Source: Paraburkholderia lacunae | GTDB taxonomy: Bacteria > Pseudomonadota > Gammaproteobacteria > Burkholderiales > Burkholderiaceae | Direction of reading: 5' to 3' | DNA length: 64,000 nt | Assembly: GCF_003353175.1 (NCBI RefSeq) | Contig: NZ_QHKS01000007.1 | Span: 124,001 to 188,000, forward strand | In this document: positions 1 through 8,455 of the stretch, piece after piece | How the letters are laid out: each line of letters begins with the position of its first letter | Position numbering within the stretch: the stretch's first letter is position 1 | Program-made: the position numbers and the translations under genes | Notes under the pieces: model-generated | Told to the model about the DNA's origin: nothing | Seen by the model: the letters and a program-made list of their open reading frames with translations, nothing else | Databases searched by the model: none

Positions 1-585
1 GCCTGCTGCGGTCGATACCCGGATGTCGCGCTCATTAGGCAGCAGCTGCCCAAGCGATTGCTGCACGCCATTGGCGTCGACGTTGACGATCACGTCGATC
101 ATCTGGCATGCGCCGCTGCGTCCCTGCACGATCATGTTGGTCGTGCCGACCGCCATGCCGACGAGATAAAGCGTGCGCGGCCCCACCAGTGTGGCCTGCA
201 CGATCGTCGGATTGCCGAGCGTGCGGTTGCGTGCTGGTTCGGCGAGAGGCACGAGCGTCGACTTGCCGACCGGCACGATGACATTGGTTTCATCATGGAT
301 CTCGCCGGTGCAGTTCGGGCCGCGAAGCGGCGCGGCGGCAGCAGCGGCGGCAGCAGCGCCGGCCGGCATCGGCGCCATGCTGACCATCATCGGCATCGGT
401 GAGCGGCCGGCCGGCAACGGCGCATTCGGCCTGGCCTTAGCGAGCGCCGGAACTTCGGCCGCTTCCTGCGCTGCGCCGCTTTGCGCGACAAGCAATCCGG
501 TGCACAGCGCCGAGGCGAGCACGACGCCGCCGAGCGAGCGGCTACGCATCGCGCCGCCGGATGAGAACCCCTGTTTCGTCTTCAT
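1..585 (-). CDS. cpaC: CpaC/RcpA Flp pilus secretin, N-terminal part (runs off left edge)
   Basis: Only the first 195 codons are in the window; the frame is open to base 1. Residues 1-40 form a signal peptide ending in AQSGAAQ. A low-complexity Pro/Met/Ala linker follows (about 50-88, with a run of alanines). Residues about 96-170 (ETNVIVPVGKST, NPTIVQATLVGPRTLYLVG, GTTNMIVQ) match the N-terminal domain that precedes the secretin pore in CpaC/RcpA proteins. The family forms the outer-membrane channel through which Flp pili are extruded. It lies downstream of cpaB on the same strand with a gap of about 106 bp, as expected in a tad/cpa operon. The ATG at 585 is chosen because the ATG just upstream is followed almost at once by a stop. 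The pore domain lies outside the window. Confidence 0.88.
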   Translation of the reverse strand, partial: MKTKQGFSSGGAMRSRSLGGVVLASALCTGLLVAQSGAAQEAAEVPALAKARPNAPLPAGRSPMPMMVSMAPMPAGAAAAAAAAAPLRGPNCTGEIHDETNVIVPVGKSTLVPLAEPARNRTLGNPTIVQATLVGPRTLYLVGMAVGTTNMIVQGRSGACQMIDVIVNVDANGVQQSLGQLLPNERDIRVSTAAG

Positions 586-691
586 TTTTTCATGCCCCCG
601 TTACCCGATATCGGTCAATCGAGACTTCCGTTCTTTGTCTTCGTGGTGTCCGCTGCAGCGGTCCGTCATCGCAGATACCACCGAGTCCAAC

Positions 692-1537
692 CTAGAAACA
701 TTCGACACTGCCTAACACGCCCGACAGCACGCCGACGCAGTCGCGCTTCGCCGCAGGTCGTGCCGCGTAGTGCACGCGTGCCGGACGCGCAGGTAAAGCA
801 GCAGGCGCCGAGGCCGGCACGGCTGGCGTGCCGAGCAGCGTGACCTTCGTGGCACCGACGGTAGGCAGCGTCGCGGTATCCACCTGGTTGCGCAGCACGA
901 GTGACAGCGTGCCGACACTGCGCGCGAGGTCGAGTTTTTCCGCCTGCTCAGGCGTGACTTCGAGCGTGACCGCGTTGACGACTTTCGGTTTTGTTTCGTC
1001 GCGGCCCACTTCCTGCGCGACAGCCAGCACCAGAATTTTTTCCAGAACGATCTTGGAGATGCTTTCGTCGTTGCCCGATTTGTTCGTGCTGCTTTTGTCT
1101 TGCTGCGTGCTGACGATGATGTCGACATAGTTGCCCGGCAGAGCGAAGCCAGCCACGCCGATCACATCATTGACGCGTACTGTGATTGCGCGGCGACCTT
1201 CTTCGATCACCGCCGATAGCCCGCCCTGCGTGCCGACCGGCGTTAGCTTGCCGTCCAGAATCGGTTCGCCGCGCAGCGCGCTGTTTTTCATCACACGCCC
1301 GTCGAGTTTCTGCACATCGGTGAAGGCGCCGGCCGGTATGCTGCCCGCCGGCCAGTCGACCATCTTGATGAATTCAGGGTTAAGGCGTTGCCCGAGATTG
1401 AGGTCAAGGGCGGCGACCGCGACTTTGGTCGTCATCCCCGACGATCGATCCATCAGCCAGCGCGACGCCATCGCGACCGCACCGAGCCCCGCCACTGCAG
1501 CGACCAGCAACATCACCAACGCACGTACGTTCTTCAT
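692..1537 (-). CDS. cpaB: Flp pilus assembly protein CpaB/RcpC
   Basis: 281 aa. One N-terminal membrane anchor (about 5-24) precedes a SAF-like domain (about 37-100, with LNLGQRLNPEFIKMVDWPAG and GRVMKNSALRGEPIL) and the RcpC/CpaB domain (about 105-225, with RRAITVRVNDVIGVAGFALPG and VTLEVTPEQAEKLDLA). These are the hallmarks of the periplasmic CpaB family that works with the CpaC secretin. A ribosome site (GGGAG) precedes the ATG. It is in series with the AAA ATPase gene upstream (63 bp gap) and cpaC downstream. The last 40 residues are Pro/Ala-rich and then divergent, with a Cys near the end, unlike the conserved core. Confidence 0.92.
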   Translation of the reverse strand: MKNVRALVMLLVAAVAGLGAVAMASRWLMDRSSGMTTKVAVAALDLNLGQRLNPEFIKMVDWPAGSIPAGAFTDVQKLDGRVMKNSALRGEPILDGKLTPVGTQGGLSAVIEEGRRAITVRVNDVIGVAGFALPGNYVDIIVSTQQDKSSTNKSGNDESISKIVLEKILVLAVAQEVGRDETKPKVVNAVTLEVTPEQAEKLDLARSVGTLSLVLRNQVDTATLPTVGATKVTLLGTPAVPASAPAALPARPARVHYAARPAAKRDCVGVLSGVLGSVECF

Positions 1538-1600
1538 GATGAATCTCCCTGATGCCTGACCTGTTTCCTGACTAGAATTTCCGGCCGCTTATCCGGTCAA

Positions 1601-3028
1601 TTAACCGGCCGCGAATTTTTTTGCTGCCCACTCCGCGCTGCCCTGCTGCTGTGGCGGCGGGTTGTCGTGTTCGCCGACCACCGCGAAGTAACTGTTCCAG
1701 GCGCGCAGCAGGTTCGGCCCGTCTGCTACGGCTGGCTGTTCGAGGTATCGCGCGTTGGCCAGCACGATGCGCAGCAGATCACCCGGATAACACGCCAGCA
1801 GTGGCCGGCCGGACGACATATGCAAGTGATGGACGAGGTACTCGAAGGCGTCGTCGTCCGATGCCACGCCGAGTTCTTCACTGCGCCGCTCGTACACGGC
1901 GCGATACTCGACGACATCGAGCGGGCCGACATACAGCTTGCAGCCGAGACGCCGGAAGAACGCCTCGTCGCCAAGGTCCGATGGTGCGAAATTGCTCGAA
2001 AACGCGACCCAGACATCGAAGGGCAGCGAAAAGCGCGTACCGGTATGCAGTGTGAGCATGTCGCGTCCACGATCGAACGGCACGATCCAGCGGTTGAGCA
2101 GATCAGCCGGCGCCACGCGCTGGCGTCCCAGGTCGTCGACAACGTACAGGCCGCCGTTGGCCTTCACATGCGGTGGCGCCTGGTAAAAGCCGCTGGCCGC
2201 GTCGTAGCGCAGTTCGAGCATGTCGAGCGTCAGCTCGCCGCCGGAGAGCACGGTAGGTCGCCGGCAAATCTGCCAGCGGGCATCCGGGGGCGCGCTCAAC
2301 GCGCTGTCGGGCGTTGCCGTGTCGCAGAGTTCGTGGATCAGCGGGTCGAAAATCTGGATGACTTCGTTTTCAACCACGATTGCGTACGGCACGGCCACCC
2401 GGCCCGGCAGCAGCCTTCCCAATCGTTCGGCTAACGAAGTTTTGCCGCTGCCCGGCGGGCCGAAGAAGATCACCGGCTTGCCGCTGTTTACTGCGCCGCC
2501 AATCTCGTCGAGCAGCGCTGCCTTGATCGTCAGACCGGCAAAGGCAGCCCGCATGCCGGCGCGGGTGGCCTGCATCTGCCGCACCGATTGCTGCTGCAGC
2601 ACGGCTTCGTATGTGGCGAGCGCCACTGGCGCCGGGCCGACGTAGCGGCAATGGGCCATGAACTCGGCTGCGCGCTGACGCCCGTTATCGGTCAACTGAA
2701 GGTCGACGTCCATATCGCTGGCGCCGCGCCGCACGATCTCCAGCACCCGTTCGCGCACCGCGAAGGCCACCACGCTGTCGAGCACGTTGACGCCCAGCTT
2801 CAGGCGCTGCACCAGTTGAGACAGCGACACCTTGCCCAGCAGGAAGGCAGTCTTGGCCACCAGTTCAAGCAGAAAATTTTGATCCAGGCCGGTATCGGCG
2901 ATCGTGCGTGGCGCACGCGCCAGCAGATGCGTTTCTGCGCCGCCGCCGTTGAGGCGAGCCCGGCTGGCATCCTGCAGGCGACTGATGTCGGCCGGCGCGC
3001 CCGGCGCCGTTTTCAATTTGTCGGTCAT
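1601..3028 (-). CDS. AAA-family ATPase of the Flp pilus locus
   Basis: 475 aa. Walker A is GPPGSGKT at about 190-197 and a Walker B-like LYVVDDL lies at about 294-300; later segments (FDVWVAFSSNF, DEAFFRRLGCK) fit sensor and arginine-finger regions of a MoxR/dynein-type AAA module. The N-terminal 140 residues contain a helical, winged-helix-like region (about 50-125) before the ATPase core. It is neither the CpaF secretion ATPase nor the CpaE/TadZ localisation ATPase. Its position between cpaA and cpaB suggests an accessory, perhaps regulatory or chaperone-like, role in pilus assembly; that is inference. No transmembrane segment is evident. Confidence 0.75.
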   Translation of the reverse strand: MTDKLKTAPGAPADISRLQDASRARLNGGGAETHLLARAPRTIADTGLDQNFLLELVAKTAFLLGKVSLSQLVQRLKLGVNVLDSVVAFAVRERVLEIVRRGASDMDVDLQLTDNGRQRAAEFMAHCRYVGPAPVALATYEAVLQQQSVRQMQATRAGMRAAFAGLTIKAALLDEIGGAVNSGKPVIFFGPPGSGKTSLAERLGRLLPGRVAVPYAIVVENEVIQIFDPLIHELCDTATPDSALSAPPDARWQICRRPTVLSGGELTLDMLELRYDAASGFYQAPPHVKANGGLYVVDDLGRQRVAPADLLNRWIVPFDRGRDMLTLHTGTRFSLPFDVWVAFSSNFAPSDLGDEAFFRRLGCKLYVGPLDVVEYRAVYERRSEELGVASDDDAFEYLVHHLHMSSGRPLLACYPGDLLRIVLANARYLEQPAVADGPNLLRAWNSYFAVVGEHDNPPPQQQGSAEWAAKKFAAG

Positions 3029-3138
3029 GTTATTTCCCCGGTTATCCCGTGCCGCGCACGAGCCCTGCTGTGCTTGTTGCTTCCTTCCCCTTCTACGAGG
3101 GTTTTTCCGTCATGGTTGGACGCTTGACCGCTTCGCCA

Positions 3139-3687
3139 TCAGAGCGCGCTCACTCTCGCCTGGAGAAACATCACACCCATCGTGCCGAGGGCAATCGCGA
3201 CGCCGTATGGCAGCGACCCTACCGAGGCGAACGTAGCGCCTTCGCCTCGCGCTTCCTTGTTGCCTAACTGCGCGGTGCCCGCCAGCAGGATCGCCAACAT
3301 GTTCGCGCCGGTGGTCTTCACTGCACGCTTGAGTACGATCGCCGCCAGCGCCCATACGCCGCCTAGCAGACATGTCACCAGCACAATCTCCAGCGCTATG
3401 TCTGGACCGACGAACGCGCCGACCGCCGCCATCAGTTTCACGTCGCCCGCGCCCATCGCGCGCAGCAGGTACAACGGCAAGAACAGGCTTCCCCCGGTGA
3501 GCATGCCGAGCACCCAGCGGCTGCCACCTTCACCTGCCCCATGCAGGCGCCACTGCACTACCAGCGCCAGCATCAGCCCCGTCAACACAAGCCAGTTCGG
3601 AATGCGCCGCGCATGTAGATCCGATCCTGCGGCCACCACTACCAGTCCCAACAGGCACACACCGACCGGAAATTCGAAGGCGTTCAT
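3139..3687 (-). CDS. cpaA: Prepilin peptidase CpaA/TadV
   Basis: 182 aa polytopic membrane protein of the short A24A aspartic protease type. The two catalytic aspartates are visible, in GSDLHARRIPN near residue 23 and in the GxGD-type motif AMGAGDVKL. The family cleaves the leader of Flp prepilins at the cytoplasmic membrane. The ATG at 3687 (MNAFEFPV) is preferred over an upstream in-frame start because GGGGAA lies just before it and the upstream extension is polar and atypical. It lies downstream of the two flp genes, its likely substrates. The 110 bp between it and the ATPase gene contains no recognised gene. Confidence 0.9.
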   Translation of the reverse strand: MNAFEFPVGVCLLGLVVVAAGSDLHARRIPNWLVLTGLMLALVVQWRLHGAGEGGSRWVLGMLTGGSLFLPLYLLRAMGAGDVKLMAAVGAFVGPDIALEIVLVTCLLGGVWALAAIVLKRAVKTTGANMLAILLAGTAQLGNKEARGEGATFASVGSLPYGVAIALGTMGVMFLQARVSAL

Positions 3688-3766
3688 GGAGTTCCCCGTT
3701 TTCGTTTCGCCATGGCAAAACAAGAAGCTGACCCAAAGAAAAAAAGGCCAGCGCTCCTTTCAATTT

Positions 3767-3955
3767 TTAAGGCACTGTGATGTTGCCAAACCAGGTACCA
3801 ATGTTGTTGAAAAAGGTATTGAGATTCGTGCCGAGGGCTGTAGCGCCCCCGATGATCGCGACCGCCACCAGCGCGGCGAGCAGGCCGTACTCGATTGCCG
3901 TCACGCCTTCTTCTTCGCGCAAGACATTGCGAATCAGATCAAGAGTCTTTTGCAT
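3767..3955 (-). CDS. flp: Flp/Fap-type pilin, copy 2
   Basis: 62 aa. It has a short charged leader (MQKTLDLIRNVLREEEG), then VTAIEYGLLAALVAVAIIGG, the conserved Flp core with the Glu-Tyr pair and a hydrophobic helix. CpaA-type peptidases cleave after the Gly before VTAIEY, leaving a mature pilin of about 45 aa. The ATG at 3955 gives the usual Flp length; the longer in-frame extension upstream is not pilin-like. It is a tandem paralogue of the pilin at 4052-4246 and nearly identical through the leader and core. Confidence 0.92.
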   Translation of the reverse strand: MQKTLDLIRNVLREEEGVTAIEYGLLAALVAVAIIGGATALGTNLNTFFNNIGTWFGNITVP

Positions 3956-4051
3956 CTGAGCCCCCGAAAGAGTCCTTTCCTCAAACACACTTCGCCGGTA
4001 CGACGCAAGGAGCTGCCCCGAAACAGACACGGGCAGCTCCTTTGCCGTCCG

Positions 4052-4246
4052 CTATGCTGCTGCGGTGGCTGCGGTTCCCATTCTGGTGCCGAGGTTGTCG
4101 AACAGGTTGTTGAGGTTCGTGCCGAGAAGTCCTGCTCCGGTAATAATGGCGACCGCCACCAGTGCAGCCAGCAGACCATATTCAATCGCCGTCACACCAT
4201 CCTCTTCGCGGGCGAAATCACGGATCAGGTTGAGAGTCTTTTGCAT
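4052..4246 (-). CDS. flp: Flp/Fap-type pilin, copy 1
   Basis: 64 aa. It has the same plan as its neighbour: leader MQKTLNLIRDFAREEDG, cleavage after Gly, then VTAIEYGLLAALVAVAIITG and a short variable tail (NLGTRMGTAATAAA). It is the first gene of the pilus cluster. The ATG has a good ribosome site (AAGGAGC) about 6 bp upstream. Strong expression is expected for the major subunit. The long upstream leader region contains candidate regulatory elements. Confidence 0.93.
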   Translation of the reverse strand: MQKTLNLIRDFAREEDGVTAIEYGLLAALVAVAIITGAGLLGTNLNNLFDNLGTRMGTAATAAA

Positions 4247-4366
4247 TTGAAGCTCCTTGAAAAGAAGAAGTTTTTAGTACACCCAAACATGCCCGCTGCG
4301 GGACCGAGCAATCATCAAAGGCTGCTGACTGCGCAGCCGGAATTGGCCTGGCTCACCGGTTCGGTA

Positions 4367-4400
4367 CTGGAGCACATCGTTTCGGCATCGTGTGCTCCAG
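4367..4400. promoter_or_regulatory. Perfect 10-bp inverted repeat upstream of flp
   Basis: CTGGAGCACA (4367-4376) and TGTGCTCCAG (4391-4400) are exact reverse complements separated by 14 bp. The repeat lies about 120-155 bp upstream of the first flp start codon. It could be a dimer-binding operator or enhancer for the divergent activator, or an RNA hairpin in the flp leader. No T-tract follows, so it is not a typical terminator. Confidence 0.5.
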
Positions 4401-4616
4401 CCGTTCCCCCTCCCCAACGCCACCACTGCGGAAACCTCGATAACCGTCGATGTCAGTGATCGCTGTTTCCCGCCGTCGGCAATACCGCCCATGAAGGTTG
4501 GTTATGTGCCGAAGCTTTCTGGCGCCGCGGAATTGATACCCCCGTCAGCAGTTCTACGGCGCCTGAAACCGCGGCGCCCTGTACTGCTCAAGCAGCGCGC
4601 CACCGTTGCGAGACAT

Positions 4617-4632
4617 TTAGCGAAAAGAATGC
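4617..4632 (-). promoter_or_regulatory. Candidate sigma-54 (-24/-12) promoter for the flp operon
   Basis: On the minus strand the sequence reads TGGCATTCTTTTCGCT. It fits the sigma-54 consensus TGGCACG-N4-TTGCW, with the invariant GG and GC 10 bp apart and TGGCA exact. It points at flp, about 370 bp upstream, and would give a long leader. The gene at the other end of the spacer encodes a sigma-54 activator. The leader length is the main weakness of this call. Confidence 0.45.
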
Positions 4633-5024
4633 CAGCCCGTCGAAAGGCTTGATGGCATTGAATGTTTCGCACAAGCAAAAGACCCGGAGCGCTGGCGACG
4701 TCCGGAATGTCTCAGTTTTGATTAGCCTTTGGCGAAGTCGACCCAAATAGCCGGGAAAAATGCTTCACCGCCACGTACGAAAGATGGCTGGGACCGGGGG
4801 GCACGTGTTGTTGCGATCAGCGCTACGTCTGCGCGAATGAGCCCTGCCCGCCTCGCCACGCTAACCGCTTGTTTTTTCGAAGAAAAACGGACTAACCCGC
4901 CGCCAGAAAAGGTAAAGAGTCCAGGGTCTGCGATACGGCGACGGCTCGCCGAATAATTGTTTGCTCATGCGAAGAATGTTCGCTCGAACACGGAGCCGAA
5001 CTATTTTGGTAAGGAGATACACGG

Positions 5025-5294
5025 ATGACGCGCAGTGCCGGCACTGATCCGGCTACCCAAAGGAAACTGGCAGGTTGTTACAACGCCGAAACGTCAGTTG
5101 CATCTTTGGTTCTCACGGCGCTTGAAATTTGCAGAAGCGGTGAATACCTCCTCGTGTGTCGTGATGCCGCTCGCTCGAGTTCGAATGCAACGGCAGCGTC
5201 TGAGTGCACGGCGGCCGTAGCTTCGACCGTTTTAGTCGACGGAAACTGCAACCGACGTGGGCTTTTCGGTCTGACCGCGTACAGCCCTCGATGA
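5025..5294 (+). CDS. Small hypothetical ORF in the flp spacer
   Basis: 89 codons (MTRSAGTDPATQRKLAGCYN...). The only support is a textbook ribosome site (TAAGGAGATACACGG) before the ATG. The composition (Ala/Ser/Thr-rich, five Cys) does not suggest a known family and no membrane segment is obvious. It may be a decayed or chance ORF. Confidence 0.25.
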   Translation: MTRSAGTDPATQRKLAGCYNAETSVASLVLTALEICRSGEYLLVCRDAARSSSNATAASECTAAVASTVLVDGNCNRRGLFGLTAYSPR

Positions 5295-5988
5295 ATGACT
5301 GTTCCTGTTTAAGGTCGATACCCCGAGTCGACTCTGATCGGGCTGCCGCTCCCCTGCGAAGAATGCCAATAAACCGGCTGGGCGCAAAAGACGCGGTGTT
5401 CGTTCGTTTCCAGACAAACGGTCTGACGCGCTTCCTTTAGACTCCCGAAAAACTCCGTCGCTGGCGCAATCAAATACGGAAACGACCCAATACGGGGAAG
5501 ACTTCATGGGCCGCAACACGCATTGGCTAAATCGGGAACGCCTGACAATTTATCCGCCAAGCCGGCACCGAACGACGAACAGAACAGACCATGCAACCCT
5601 GCCGCAAGCCAGGGCGGCCTGACGAAATCGACCTCCCCAACTTTTGCACGCCCTCTGGGACATCAGCCGGCTCGCGACGTCGCTTGCCATACCGCACGAG
5701 GTGCTCACGGCGTGACGCGACACTTCTGATGCGTCGCGCAGGACGGCGGCATCGCGTACGTCGGTCACGAGCCGTGCTCCGATTCACGATTCGCCGGGGA
5801 AAGTACCGATACAGCCGCGGGCGAATCGTGACGCTATCCTCGTATAGGCGTTCCGCAAGCCCAGCTAGGACGGCCACATCGATATTGTTTTTTTTGTAGC
5901 ACCAGCAGCGAGTAGCATCGAAGCACCAAACGTCGTCGCGCAGCCGATTTTCAGGCGTGCAACAACGTAACAAGAAAGGGGGAACATC

Positions 5989-7464
<1,476 letters not shown>

Positions 7465-7512
7465 TCGGCGACTTTGCGGCTTTGTCGAAACTCGTCTGCC
7501 GCAACGAATGCA

Positions 7513-7737
7513 TCAGGGCGCCTCTCCTTCCTCCGGCTTTTCGTCGAGATTGCTCCTGAACTCGCTCTTCTTATGTGAGCCGTCGCAGAACGGCTTGTTG
7601 TTCGAGTGTCCACATCGACATAGCCAGACTTCGTCCTTCTCTACATCGATATTTTTCCCGCCTTGGGTGGTAATCTTGAAGTCGCCCTTGATGTGGTAAG
7701 GGCCGTCATTCCGGGGGGTGATAATTGCATCTGCCAT
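7513..7737 (-). CDS. CDGSH-type iron-sulfur protein
   Basis: 74 aa. The signature is complete: WLCRCGHSNNKPFCDGSH supplies the C-x-C-x(n)-C-D-G-x-H ligands of a 2Fe-2S cluster with three Cys and one His. The N-terminus (GPYHIKGDFKI) is the beta strand region typical of bacterial CDGSH proteins. The acidic tail is not conserved. It is soluble, with no signal peptide. It is convergent with the sigma-54 activator and divergent from the DUF2784 gene. The precise electron-transfer role is unknown. Confidence 0.9.
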   Translation of the reverse strand: MADAIITPRNDGPYHIKGDFKITTQGGKNIDVEKDEVWLCRCGHSNNKPFCDGSHKKSEFRSNLDEKPEEGEAP

Positions 7738-7913
7738 TTGCGCCTCCTATCGTCGTGCATCGCGCGGTCCCGCACATGTCGGGGACACACGATGCGGCAA
7801 CCTGAGTACAGGTCGAATTTCAGTCTATATCCGATACCGCGCCAAGGTGCGGCGCGCATCGCGGCATCGCACAAAAACCAGTCTAAATTTGCCGTGAATG
7901 GTGTGAGGACATC

Positions 7914-8288
7914 ATGATCCTGTTCGCCGATGCGGTGCTCGTCGTGCACGCACTGATCGCGCTGTTTATCGTGGGCGGACTCGCTGCCATCTGGGTCGGC
8001 TCGGCCCTCGGTTGGGATTGGGTGCGCCATCGGCTGTTCCGGCTCGCTCATCTGTTCGCGATCGGCCTGGTGTCGGCCTTGTCCGTGCTGGGCGTAGCCT
8101 GCCCTTTGACCGTGCTGGAAGACTGGCTGCGAAATGACTCGGTTGGAGCGCAAGGCTTCATCCAGCGCTGGGTGAGCCGCCTACTCTATTTCGAAGCGCC
8201 GGTCTGGGTATTTACGCTCGCTTATGTGGTGTTCGCTTTGGCGGTACTGCTGACCTGGCTCCGGGTGCCGCCTCGGCGACGCACCTGA
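7914..8288 (+). CDS. DUF2784 family inner-membrane protein
   Basis: 124 aa with three or four hydrophobic helices: about 3-28 (VVHALIALFIVGGLAAIWVG), 42-64 (LAHLFAIGLVSALSVLG) and 94-116. The motifs CPLTVLEDWLR and a following conserved aromatic region match DUF2784, a small membrane family of unknown function. The ribosome site GAGGA precedes the ATG. The stop codon lies inside the first unit of the 9-bp tandem repeat that follows, so the reading frame has run into the repeat array. Confidence 0.8.
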   Translation: MILFADAVLVVHALIALFIVGGLAAIWVGSALGWDWVRHRLFRLAHLFAIGLVSALSVLGVACPLTVLEDWLRNDSVGAQGFIQRWVSRLLYFEAPVWVFTLAYVVFALAVLLTWLRVPPRRRT

Positions 8289-8432
8289 TGCACCTGATGC
8301 ACCTGATGCACCTGATGCACCTGATGCACTTGAAGCACCTGATGCACTTGAAGCACCTGATGCACCAGACGCACCTGATGCACTCAACGCACCCAACGCA
8401 CCCAACGCACCCAACGCACCCAACGCACCAAC
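8281..8432. repeat. 9-bp tandem repeat array (minisatellite, about 17 units)
   Basis: Units start gcacctgat (five perfect copies, 8281-8325), then alternate with gcacttgaa, gcaccagac and gcactcaac, and finish with four gcacccaac copies and a shortened unit. The array bridges the end of the DUF2784 gene and the end of the convergent TPR gene. Because the unit is a multiple of three, several frames stay open through it and create artificial repetitive ORFs on both strands. Internal variants are arranged in blocks, consistent with slippage and unit duplication. Confidence 0.95.
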
Positions 8433-8455
8433 GCAAAGGCCATTTGCCGTGCGAT

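Larger units (their letters stand above)
4247..5988. other. 1.7 kb non-coding divergent spacer between flp and the sigma-54 activator
   Basis: No recognised protein is encoded on either strand. It holds a 10-bp inverted repeat (4367-4400), a sigma-54-like promoter facing flp (4617-4632) and one small ORF with a good ribosome site (5025-5294). Other open frames here, for example 5527-5973 on the minus strand, are arginine-rich and look like GC-driven chance frames. The spacer is unusually long for a compact genome and may contain a small RNA or enhancer sites. Confidence 0.6.

Noticed and set aside
5527..5973. 148-codon minus-strand ORF in the flp spacer
   Set aside because: Arg/Cys-rich composition, no recognisable motif, no ribosome site, overlapping frames on both strands.
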